DNA of 33,147 nt from JARRON01 sp037383845 (GTDB taxonomy: Bacteria; Pseudomonadota; Gammaproteobacteria; Steroidobacterales; XN24), in the NCBI GenBank assembly GCA_037383845.1, contig JARRON010000021.1:1-33147 (forward strand), written 5' to 3'. The position numbers were made by a program, and so were the translations under genes. Shown here piece by piece: positions 15,576-23,136 of this stretch. Each line of letters starts with the position of its first letter. Position 1 is the first letter of the stretch. Under the pieces are notes generated by a model that worked only from the letters and a program-made list of their open reading frames with translations, searched no databases and had not been told where the DNA came from.

Positions 15576-16121
15576 ATGAAGGACGCCGAGAACCTCGTCT
15601 GGATCGATCTGGAGATGACGGGCCTGGACACCACCCGGGACCGGATCATCGAGATTGCCACTGTGGTCACGGACAAGCAATTGAACGTGCTCGCGGAGGG
15701 CCCCGTGATCGCCATTCACCAGTCCCGGGAAACCCTGGAGCAGATGGACGAGTGGAACACCCGCCAGCACGGCGGCTCCGGGCTCGCCGACCGCGTGCTG
15801 CACAGCGGGGTCAACGAGCACGAGGCAGAACTCGCCACGCTGACGTTCCTCTCCCGTTACGTGGACGCCGGGGAATCCCCCATGTGCGGCAATAGCATCT
15901 GCCAGGATCGGCGCTTCCTGGCCCGCTGGATGCCGACCCTGGAGAAGTTCTTCCACTACCGGAACCTGGACGTCAGCACGCTCAAGGAACTCGCGCGGCG
16001 GTGGGCGCCGGGGATCGCCGCGGGATTCCGCAAGGAGTCCCGGCATCTCGCCCTTCAGGACATCCACGACTCCATCGAGGAACTGCGCTACTACCGGGAG
16101 CACTTCCTGAGGCCTTTGTGA
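15576..16121 (+). CDS. orn: Oligoribonuclease (3'-5' exoribonuclease)
   Basis: The 181-residue product matches Orn throughout, starting with NLVWIDLEMTGLD. The DEDDh active site is complete: Asp11, Glu13, Asp111, His157 and Asp162. Orn degrades RNA dinucleotides left by other RNases, including pGpG from cyclic-di-GMP turnover, and is common in gamma- and betaproteobacteria. The start ATG 15576 has AGGA five bases upstream. The end overlaps the next gene by four bases (GTGA), so orn, the DUF938 gene and the dehydratase form one overlapping operon. Confidence 0.97.
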   Translation: MKDAENLVWIDLEMTGLDTTRDRIIEIATVVTDKQLNVLAEGPVIAIHQSRETLEQMDEWNTRQHGGSGLADRVLHSGVNEHEAELATLTFLSRYVDAGESPMCGNSICQDRRFLARWMPTLEKFFHYRNLDVSTLKELARRWAPGIAAGFRKESRHLALQDIHDSIEELRYYREHFLRPL

Positions 16122-16717
16122 ACGAACGCCCCTTCGCGCCGGCCTGCGAGCGCAACCGGGAGCCGATCCTCGGACAGCTGCTGAAGCACTTCTCCGGCGC
16201 CAGCCGGGTGCTGGAGGTGGGCAGCGGAACCGGGCAGCACGCCGCCTGGTTCGGCCCGCGCCTGCCGTGGCTGACCTGGGTCGCCACGGACCTGGAGGAG
16301 CGGCTGGATGGCATCCGGGCCTGGACGGACGACGTCGACGTTGAGCATCGGCCCGAGGTCATGGCCCTGGACGTCAACGACGACAACTGGCCGGACGCGG
16401 GCCCGGTGGACGCTGCCTTCAGCGCCAATACGGCTCACATACTGCCGGAGGCCTCGGTCGCCGCCATGTTCCGCGGGCTGGGTAGGTGCCTGGAGCCAGG
16501 CTCCCCTTTCTGCCTCTATGGTCCGTTCGCTGTGGGTGGTGCCCACACTGGGGCGGGCAACGCGGCCTTTGACGCCTCGCTGAGGGCCCGGGATCCCGCC
16601 ATGGGCATCCGCGACGTGGGCTGGCTGGAAACCGTGGCCGCTCCGGCGGGGCTCGTGCTGGAGACCATGGACGTGATGCCTTCTGACAACCGGCTGCTGC
16701 TGTGGAGAAAGTGCTGA
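16118..16717 (+). CDS. DUF938 family SAM-dependent methyltransferase-like protein
   Basis: Starting at GTG 16118 (GAGG six bases upstream, overlapping the orn stop), the 199-residue product shows the DUF938 opening NERPFAPACERNREPILGQL. A class I methyltransferase motif I follows as VLEVGSGTGQHAAWF (about 32-46), and VATDLEERL has the acidic residue expected at the end of strand beta2. The NTAHILPE segment (about 107-114) is typical of DUF938. The fold is expected to bind S-adenosylmethionine. The substrate is unknown. A longer frame upstream lies inside orn and is not used. Confidence 0.88.
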   Translation: MNERPFAPACERNREPILGQLLKHFSGASRVLEVGSGTGQHAAWFGPRLPWLTWVATDLEERLDGIRAWTDDVDVEHRPEVMALDVNDDNWPDAGPVDAAFSANTAHILPEASVAAMFRGLGRCLEPGSPFCLYGPFAVGGAHTGAGNAAFDASLRARDPAMGIRDVGWLETVAAPAGLVLETMDVMPSDNRLLLWRKC

Positions 16718-17703
16718 CGCTCCCCTCTGTCTCCGACGTCCATGCCGCCGCCGGGCGCATCGCGCCCTGGGTGCGCAGGACACCGGTGCTGACCTGTAGC
16801 GGCCTGGACGAGGCGGTGGGCGGACGGCTGTTCTTCAAGTGCGAGAACTTCCAGAAAACCGGCGCATTCAAGGCCCGCGGAGCGGTGAACGCGGTCTTCT
16901 CCCTGGAGCCGGAGGAGGCGGCGCGAGGGGTCGCGACCCATTCTTCCGGCAATCACGGCGCAGCGCTCGCCATGGCCGCGGCGCGACGGGGAATCCCGGC
17001 GTGGGTGGTTGTGCCGGCCGACGCCCCGCCCTTCAAGCGCGCCAACGTGGCCCGGTACGGCGCCACCGTCGTTGACTGCGCCCCGGGTCTGAGCAACAGG
17101 GAAGCCGCGCTGGCGGAGGTGGCCGAAGGCACCGGCGCCACGGTCATCCACCCCTACGATGACGCGCGCGTCATCGCCGGCCAGGGCACCGCCGCCGTCG
17201 AGCTCATGGAGCAGGTGCCGGGGCTGGACCTCCTGCTCGCGCCCGTCGGCGGCGGAGGCCTGATCTCCGGCTGCGCCCTCGCGGCCCGGGCGGCGGGACT
17301 CCGGGTGGTGGCGGCGGAGCCCGCCGGCGCCGACGACGCCTGGCAGTCGTTCCAGACCGGGGGACGGGTCCGCCTCGAGACCACCTCCACCATCGCGGAC
17401 GGTCTCCGTGCCTCCCTCGGCGAGCGCAACTGGGCGCTCATGCAGGATCACGTGGAAGGCGTCTGCCGGGTCGAAGACGGGGAGATCATCGCCGCCATGC
17501 GCACTGTCTGGGAGCGGATGAAGATCGCCATCGAGCCTTCCGCGGCAGTGCCGGTCGCCGCCCTGTTGTCAGGCCGACTGCCGGTGCGGGGGCTGTCCGT
17601 GGGGGTGATCCTGTCCGGTGGCAATCTGGATCTGGACGGGTTGCCCGGGCTGTTCGCGGCCGGGCGCCCGGACGGCCCTCAGGCGCCGCCGCCGATGACC
17701 TGA
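16702..17703 (+). CDS. PLP-dependent threonine/serine dehydratase family enzyme
   Basis: The 333-residue protein belongs to fold-type II PLP enzymes. The cofactor lysine lies in KTGAFKARGA (Lys57), followed by SSGNHG (81-86), the phosphate-binding loop VGGGGLISG (182-190) and a late SGGN. There is no C-terminal regulatory ACT domain, so it resembles catabolic threonine dehydratase (TdcB) or serine racemase rather than biosynthetic IlvA. Threonine/serine deamination is likely; racemase activity cannot be excluded. It starts at GTG 16702 inside the DUF938 gene, with no clear ribosome binding site; a second GTG follows at 16711. Its last 25 bases overlap the 3' end of the convergent RND adaptor gene. 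Confidence 0.88.
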   Translation: MEKVLTLPSVSDVHAAAGRIAPWVRRTPVLTCSGLDEAVGGRLFFKCENFQKTGAFKARGAVNAVFSLEPEEAARGVATHSSGNHGAALAMAAARRGIPAWVVVPADAPPFKRANVARYGATVVDCAPGLSNREAALAEVAEGTGATVIHPYDDARVIAGQGTAAVELMEQVPGLDLLLAPVGGGGLISGCALAARAAGLRVVAAEPAGADDAWQSFQTGGRVRLETTSTIADGLRASLGERNWALMQDHVEGVCRVEDGEIIAAMRTVWERMKIAIEPSAAVPVAALLSGRLPVRGLSVGVILSGGNLDLDGLPGLFAAGRPDGPQAPPPMT

Positions 17704-18728
17704 ACCGGCTGCCCCGGCCGGAGGCGTTCAGCGCCCCGCACGATGACCCGGTCACCCGGCTCCAGCGGGCCGGTCACCGCGATCATGTCCCCGGAGCCGA
17801 GACCCGGCTGCACCGTCAGCTGTTCCGCCGTACCGTCCTCGTTCACGCGGAAGACGCTGATCGCGCCCCGGCGCAGCACCAGCGCATCCCGGGGGACCGC
17901 CAGCACCTGGGAAGGCTCTGCGGTGGGGACGGAGACCCGTACCGTGTCGCCGACGCGCCACGGATCGGGTTCCACCGGGATACGTATTTCGAACATATGG
18001 GATGACGCGTCTCCGAACGGCACCATGGTGCGGACGGGACCGTCGCTCCGGCCGCGAACACCCGAGACCTGCAGGGAATCGCCGACCTCCACGTAGGCGA
18101 GGGAGGTCAGGGGCGCACGGGCGACGATTTCCAGGTTGGCGGGATCCACCAGCCGGACAACCTGGTCGCCCGGTGTGGTGTGCTCGCCCGGCTGCAGGAG
18201 GCGCTGGGTGACGACGCCGGAGAAGGGCGCGCGGAGCCGGGTGCGCTCGAGCTGCACGCTGATCTGGCCCAGGCGCGCCCGGGCCACCGCGAGATCACTG
18301 GTGGCGGCCGCCAGCTGGGATTCCACCTCGTCCAGGCGGTTCTTCGCCGCGATATTCTCGGCCGCGAGCCTCCGCAGCCGGTCAGCCTCCCGGTCCAGGA
18401 AGCCGCGCCGGCTTTCGGCGCTCGCCACGAGGCCCTCGTATTCTTCCTTCTGCAGCCCAAGGTCCGAGTCGTCGATGCGGGCGACCGGCTCGTCCTTGTC
18501 GATCCGGGTGCCCACCTCCGCCACCCAGACCAGGCGGCCGGCCACCTCTGCCGCCAGACGGGCGTCATTCCGGCTGATGACCGTGCCAGGCACCTGGGCC
18601 GTCGGCGCCAGGGTCTCCAGCCTCGCCTGGGCGATCTCCACCGGTGCGGCGGGAGGACCGGGCTGGGCCGCTGCTACGGCGGCAATCGCCATCAGGCAAA
18701 GGGCGACAGTGATGCGAGAGGTCTTCAC
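17679..18728 (-). CDS. RND efflux periplasmic adaptor (membrane fusion protein)
   Basis: The start is GTG 18728, with AGGAGA about nine bases upstream; an upstream open stretch overlaps the permease gene and is discarded. The 349-residue product has a signal peptide (about 1-22), a split lipoyl domain (about 45-85 and 160-195, with RAPFSGVV at 166-173), a coiled-coil hairpin (about 93-160) and beta-barrel and membrane-proximal domains to the end. Such adaptors link an inner-membrane RND permease to an outer-membrane channel. The signal lacks a lipobox cysteine, so it is probably soluble or held by an uncleaved signal. It follows the permease gene by 34 bases, the reverse of the usual adaptor-permease order. 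No outer-membrane channel gene is present. Confidence 0.92.
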   Translation of the reverse strand: MKTSRITVALCLMAIAAVAAAQPGPPAAPVEIAQARLETLAPTAQVPGTVISRNDARLAAEVAGRLVWVAEVGTRIDKDEPVARIDDSDLGLQKEEYEGLVASAESRRGFLDREADRLRRLAAENIAAKNRLDEVESQLAAATSDLAVARARLGQISVQLERTRLRAPFSGVVTQRLLQPGEHTTPGDQVVRLVDPANLEIVARAPLTSLAYVEVGDSLQVSGVRGRSDGPVRTMVPFGDASSHMFEIRIPVEPDPWRVGDTVRVSVPTAEPSQVLAVPRDALVLRRGAISVFRVNEDGTAEQLTVQPGLGSGDMIAVTGPLEPGDRVIVRGAERLRPGQPVQVIGGGA

Positions 18729-18762
18729 TTGGAAAAATCTCCTCGGCGAGCTTGCAGCCCGG

Positions 18763-21700
18763 TCAGGCCGCCGCGGGCGCCGGCCTTTCCTCGCCCAGCC
18801 GGAGCAGGCTGGGCAGCAGGACAAGTGTGAAAAGGGTGCTGACGGCCAGGCCGCCGACGATGACCGCTGCCAGGCCCCGGTAAAGCTCGGTCCCGGCACC
18901 GGGCACCAGCAGCAGGGGCAGCATTCCGAACAGGCTGGTCAGGGTACTCATGAGGATCGGCCGGAGCCGGAACCGGACGGCCTGTTCCACTGCGTCGCGG
19001 CGGTTCATGCCCTCGCGCTCCGCCGCCCGGGTCTGGGCGACCAGCAGGATGGCGTTGTTCACCACCAGCCCGAGCAGCGTGATGAAGCCGATCATGGTCA
19101 GCAGATCCATGGGCTGGAACGTCAGCAGGTCGGTGATCCGGAGGCTGACGACGCCGCCCACGATGGCCATGGGCAGGGCGACGATGACCAGCAGGGAATC
19201 CCGGAACGAACGGAACAGGGCGCTCATGAGCAGGTACAGGATCACCACCGCCAGGGCCAGGCTGCGGGAGATGTTGGCGATGGCCTTGTCCTTGTCGTCT
19301 GCCGTGCCCTGGTAGCCGACATCACCGTCTTCCGGCAGGGCGCTGCGGATTACCGGGTCCACCTGCTCACGGATGGTATCGATAGCGGTTCCCAGCGCCA
19401 TGTCCGAGGGTGGAGTGACCTCCAGGGTAATGGTGCGTCGCCTGTCCACGCGCCGGATCTGGTCGGGTCCGGCGGTGCGTTCCACGTCGACGAGCTCACC
19501 CAGCGGCGCGATGGCGCCCCCGGCGGTAACCACCGGCAGGGCGGCGAGATCTTCCGGGGTTTCCCACTCGTCGGCGCGGAGAATGATGTCCAGCCGGGTC
19601 TCTCCGTCGAAGTAGTCGCCGACGTAAAGACCATCGCCCAGCGCGCGGACCACCCTGGCCACTGTCTGGCGGTCCCAGCCGGCTTCGGCGATGCGCCTTT
19701 CATCGGGAATCAGCCGGAGTTCCGGGTCCGCCAGCTGTACCCCGGGAACGGGGCGGACCTGGGCCCCGGGCAAGGCTTCGGACAGGGCGCCCATGCCGCG
19801 CATGGCGGCGCCGAGCATGGCCTCGATGTCCCGGCTCTGGATGTTCACGTCGATGGACCGGCCTCCGCCGAGGCGGCCGAAAAGCGCGGAGCGGTTGGCG
19901 AAGGCGATGGTGTCCGGGAAGCCGGCCAGCACCTGGCCGTTCAACACCCCCAGAAGCTCGGGCACCTTGTCGACGTCTTCAGCCCGGGCGCCGAAGAAGC
20001 CGAAGCTGCCGAAAACCCCGAGGAAATAATCCTCGATGGCCGGGGATGCGTCGCCCTCCAGGTAAGGCCGCAGGCGTTCGTTCACCACGCCCGTGAATTC
20101 CTCCTGGGCGGCCTGAACGCTCACCCCGGGAGGCGGGAGTATGTAGCCGAAAACGAAGTTCTGCCGGCCTTCGGGCAGATAGTCCGTCTCCGGTATGAGG
20201 GCAATGGTCAGGCCGGTGGCCGCGAGCACCAGGCCGACGATCCAGGCCGTGCGCCGGGCAGGTGTATCCGTCAGGCGCATGATGGTGCGTGTTCCGGTCT
20301 CCCACCAGGCGCTGTGCGGGTCGTCCAGGCTGGCCTTGCGCAGCCAGTGCTTGGCCGCGGTGGGGATGACGGTCACGGCAATCAGCAGCGACGCGACCAC
20401 GGCGATGGAGATGGCCAGGGCCAGGTCGGCAAACAGCTGCCCGGCGATGTCGCGCATGAACACGATGGGCAGGAAGATGGTCACCGTCGTGGCGGTGGAC
20501 GCGATGAGGGCGCCCCAGACCTGGCTGGCACCCTCCATGGCGGCCTCGTCGGAGCGCTTGCCGGACTCCCGCAGCCGCACGATGTTTTCCAGGACGACGA
20601 TACCCGAGTCCAGCACCATGCCCACGGCGAAGGCGAGACCCGCCAGGCTGATGATGTTGATGGTCCGGCCGGCCGCGTTGAGGAAAATGAAGGTGGCGAA
20701 CAGGGAGATGGGGATCGCGATGGCCACCACCATGGTGGCTCTGAATCTCCGGAGGAACCACCAGAGGATGGCCACGGCCAACGCGATGCCCAGCAGCAGG
20801 TTGTTCCGCAGCATGGTGATCGAGTCAGTGATGTACACCGTCTCGTCGTAGCTCTGGTCCATGTGCAGGCCGGCGCGCTTCAGCGGGCCCTCGTTGAGCT
20901 CCGCCATGGCCTGTTTGATCTCGCCCATGACCTCCAGAACGTTCACGTTCTGTTCCGGCTGGGCGTTCATGGCGATGGAGGGTGAGCCGTTCTGGTTCAG
21001 CGTGCCGGAAGGATCCGCGAGGGCCGTGTCCACCTGGGCCACGTCGTACAGGTGCACCGGCTGGCCTTCCCGCCAGGTGAGCACCATGTCCTCGAAGCCC
21101 TCCACCGAGTACTTGCCGGCAAAGCGGATGGTGTAGCGCCGCCGGCCGACGTCCTGGAATCCTCCGGAGACGTCGTTGTTGCTGGCGGTGATGCGTGCCA
21201 GCGTCGGGATGTCGATGCCGAAGGCGGCGGCCTTGTAGGGATCGAAAGTGATCCGCAGGTCGCGCTCGCGGCCCCCGTAGATGTCGGCGTTCGCCACGCC
21301 GTTGACGCGCTCGATCCGTGACTGGACCACCTCCTCGACGAAGTCCTGGTAAGCGGTGATGTCCACGTCGTTGCCCGGCAGCGGGCGGATGGAAAACCAG
21401 GCAATGGCCGAGCCGAAGCGGCCGCGGCCGGCGAAGATCTGGGGCTCGTCCACGTCAGGCGGATAACTGGGCACCTGGTTCAGGCGGTTGATCACCTCGA
21501 TCAGCGCCCGCTCCAGCTCCATGTCCACGCTGAACGTCAGCGTGATGGACCCGGATCCCCGCCCCGCGGAGGACTCCATCTTTTCCAGCCCCGGCAGGCC
21601 TCGCAGGACGTCCTCCTGGGGCTCCACGATCTCGGCTTCCACTTCCTCCGGCGCGGCGGCCCGCCAAAAGGTGCTGATCTCGATGAGCGGCCGCTCCACG

Positions 21701-21816
21701 TTGGGGATCATCTGCACCGGCATACGCAGCAGCGACAGGGTGCCGAAAAGCAGCACCAGCAGGACGGCGACAATCACCGCGACGGGGTTGTCGAGAGCGG
21801 GTCGGGTGAGATTCAA
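18763..21816 (-). CDS. RND family efflux permease
   Basis: The 1017-residue protein has the full RND plan: TM1 near residues 11-30, a first porter loop (about 35-335), TM2-TM6, TM7 near 535-555, a second porter loop to about 850, and TM8-TM12. It should form a proton-driven inner-membrane pump with the downstream adaptor. In TM4 the AcrB Asp407-Asp408 pair is Asp403-Ser404 (GMVLDSGIVVLEN), and in TM10 the AcrB Lys940 position is Asn920 (GLVVNNAILLV), so the proton relay differs from AcrB. The start is TTG 21816, with at best a weak GGA upstream. Drug versus other substrates cannot be told from sequence. Confidence 0.93.
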   Translation of the reverse strand: MNLTRPALDNPVAVIVAVLLVLLFGTLSLLRMPVQMIPNVERPLIEISTFWRAAAPEEVEAEIVEPQEDVLRGLPGLEKMESSAGRGSGSITLTFSVDMELERALIEVINRLNQVPSYPPDVDEPQIFAGRGRFGSAIAWFSIRPLPGNDVDITAYQDFVEEVVQSRIERVNGVANADIYGGRERDLRITFDPYKAAAFGIDIPTLARITASNNDVSGGFQDVGRRRYTIRFAGKYSVEGFEDMVLTWREGQPVHLYDVAQVDTALADPSGTLNQNGSPSIAMNAQPEQNVNVLEVMGEIKQAMAELNEGPLKRAGLHMDQSYDETVYITDSITMLRNNLLLGIALAVAILWWFLRRFRATMVVAIAIPISLFATFIFLNAAGRTINIISLAGLAFAVGMVLDSGIVVLENIVRLRESGKRSDEAAMEGASQVWGALIASTATTVTIFLPIVFMRDIAGQLFADLALAISIAVVASLLIAVTVIPTAAKHWLRKASLDDPHSAWWETGTRTIMRLTDTPARRTAWIVGLVLAATGLTIALIPETDYLPEGRQNFVFGYILPPPGVSVQAAQEEFTGVVNERLRPYLEGDASPAIEDYFLGVFGSFGFFGARAEDVDKVPELLGVLNGQVLAGFPDTIAFANRSALFGRLGGGRSIDVNIQSRDIEAMLGAAMRGMGALSEALPGAQVRPVPGVQLADPELRLIPDERRIAEAGWDRQTVARVVRALGDGLYVGDYFDGETRLDIILRADEWETPEDLAALPVVTAGGAIAPLGELVDVERTAGPDQIRRVDRRRTITLEVTPPSDMALGTAIDTIREQVDPVIRSALPEDGDVGYQGTADDKDKAIANISRSLALAVVILYLLMSALFRSFRDSLLVIVALPMAIVGGVVSLRITDLLTFQPMDLLTMIGFITLLGLVVNNAILLVAQTRAAEREGMNRRDAVEQAVRFRLRPILMSTLTSLFGMLPLLLVPGAGTELYRGLAAVIVGGLAVSTLFTLVLLPSLLRLGEERPAPAAA

Positions 21817-21937
21817 GGCGGAATCCGGCGAAGAGCGGGCCGCTATTTTATCCGCAGGCGCCGCTCACGGCGATGGGGCGGCATCCGCGCAGGCCCGGCA
21901 GGGCGGATCCGCGGGCGTCCGGCGGAGGTTCCGGGCC

Positions 21938-22312
21938 TCAGGCGGCGGCGATGAAAAGGCCGACGACGCAGGCCGCACCGGCGGTCCAGGCCAGGCTGCG
22001 GGCCAGGGCGAGGTTCGCCACGTAGAAGCCGCCGTACACCAGCCGGGCCGCCACGTAGACCAGGGCCAGGGCGTCGATCGTGCCCTGGGGCGCGCCGGCG
22101 ATGTGGGCAATGATGACCCCGGCGGCGAAGGGCGGGAAGGACTCGTAGGAGTTCTCCTGAGCCCAGTGGGCGCGCAGGCGCCAGCCCGACTGGGATTCCA
22201 GCCACGCCCTGGGTGCGCGGTTGTCGAAGCCCCGGCCGCCGAGCTTGGCCAGCCCGGTGAAAAGCAGGGGCAGGAAGGCGGCAGCCAGTACACACCAGAA
22301 TGCGACTGTCAT
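21938..22312 (-). CDS. MAPEG family membrane protein
   Basis: The 124-residue product has four predicted membrane helices and the bacterial MAPEG hallmarks: FDNRAPRAW after the first helix (29-37), AHWAQENSYESFPPFAAGV (48-66) and a YVAARLVYGGFYVANLA stretch (85-101). MAPEG proteins include membrane glutathione transferases and eicosanoid enzymes; bacterial ones are mostly uncharacterised. ATG 22312 has GAGGAGA about eight bases upstream. The gene lies 121 bases ahead of the RND permease on the same strand, so the three genes may be co-transcribed. Confidence 0.9.
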   Translation of the reverse strand: MTVAFWCVLAAAFLPLLFTGLAKLGGRGFDNRAPRAWLESQSGWRLRAHWAQENSYESFPPFAAGVIIAHIAGAPQGTIDALALVYVAARLVYGGFYVANLALARSLAWTAGAACVVGLFIAAA

Positions 22313-22422
22313 GAGCGGGTCTCCTCGCAGGGCCAGGGCGGCTGATAGTGTGGGCCGGAAAACGGCACGGTCAAGGATGAAGCGGCGGGCCTATCGGTTA
22401 TCATTGCCAGCCCTTTGCGAAC

Positions 22423-23121
22423 ATGATCCGACGCCGGAAAGTCCCGACCGTGCAAACCATCGCCCGAATTTTCGCCGGCTGCCTGCTGCTGGCGGCCTCC
22501 GCCGTTTCCGCCCAGACCCGCTACGTCACCGACCAGCTCGAGGTGACCCTGCGCAGCGGGACGAGCACCCAGCACTCCATCGTCCGCATGCTCCGGAGCG
22601 GCACGCCGGTGGAAGTCATCGGCGTGGATGCCGGCGCCGGCTATACCCAGGTCAGGGTGCCGGACGGCACCGAGGGCTGGGTCCTGACCCGCTACCTGAT
22701 GGACCAGCCGGCGGCCCGGGACCGGCTTGCCGCCGCCGAGGAGCGGGCCCGGGATCTGGCGCAGCAGGTGCAGGCCCTGGAAGCCCAGGTAGGCTCCCTT
22801 TCAGGCGAGCGGGAGGCCCTGAGCTCGGAGCGCCAGGGGCTGGACGAGGAGCTTGCCGAGACCCGGGGGGAGCTCGAGAGGATCCGGCAGCTTTCCGCCT
22901 CGGCCGTGGAACTGGACCAGACCAACCAGGAACTCCGGGTCCGGCTTGCGAACGCGGAACGGGCCGCCGACGAGCTTCGCCAGGACCTGGTGGCCGCCCG
23001 GGACTCCGGACGGCGGGACTGGTTCCTGGCCGGCGCCGGCGTTCTCATAGGAGGCGTGATTCTCGGTCTTGTCCTGCCCCGGCTCAGGATGCGCCGGCGC
23101 TCCAGCTGGGGCGACCTGTAG
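22423..23121 (+). CDS. TIGR04211-type SH3 domain protein with coiled coil and C-terminal membrane anchor
   Basis: The protein has a signal peptide ending in AVSA (residue 30), then QTRYVTDQLEVTLRSG, which opens a bacterial SH3 domain (about 31-95). A long Glu/Ala-rich coiled coil follows (about 97-195), then a single membrane helix (200-219) and a basic tail (RLRMRRR). This is the architecture of E. coli YgiM and TIGR04211 proteins, presumed to be inner-membrane anchored with the SH3 domain in the periplasm. The cellular role is not established. ATG 22423 has no ribosome binding site. GTG 22450 (nine residues shorter) has GGAAAG eight bases upstream and also gives a good signal peptide, so it may be the true start. 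It is divergent from the MAPEG gene. Confidence 0.88.
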   Translation: MIRRRKVPTVQTIARIFAGCLLLAASAVSAQTRYVTDQLEVTLRSGTSTQHSIVRMLRSGTPVEVIGVDAGAGYTQVRVPDGTEGWVLTRYLMDQPAARDRLAAAEERARDLAQQVQALEAQVGSLSGEREALSSERQGLDEELAETRGELERIRQLSASAVELDQTNQELRVRLANAERAADELRQDLVAARDSGRRDWFLAGAGVLIGGVILGLVLPRLRMRRRSSWGDL

Positions 23122-23136
23122 GGAACCGGCCGGGGC

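Noticed and set aside
18136..20985. Very long open frame (949 codons) on the plus strand, antisense to the RND permease and adaptor; similar long antisense frames at 86-1888, 1898-3706, 30027-32513 and minus 11865-13346.
   Set aside because: High GC removes stop codons from the frames opposite real genes. The translations are rich in Gly/Arg/His/Gln without any domain, and each lies exactly over a gene with clear family motifs.
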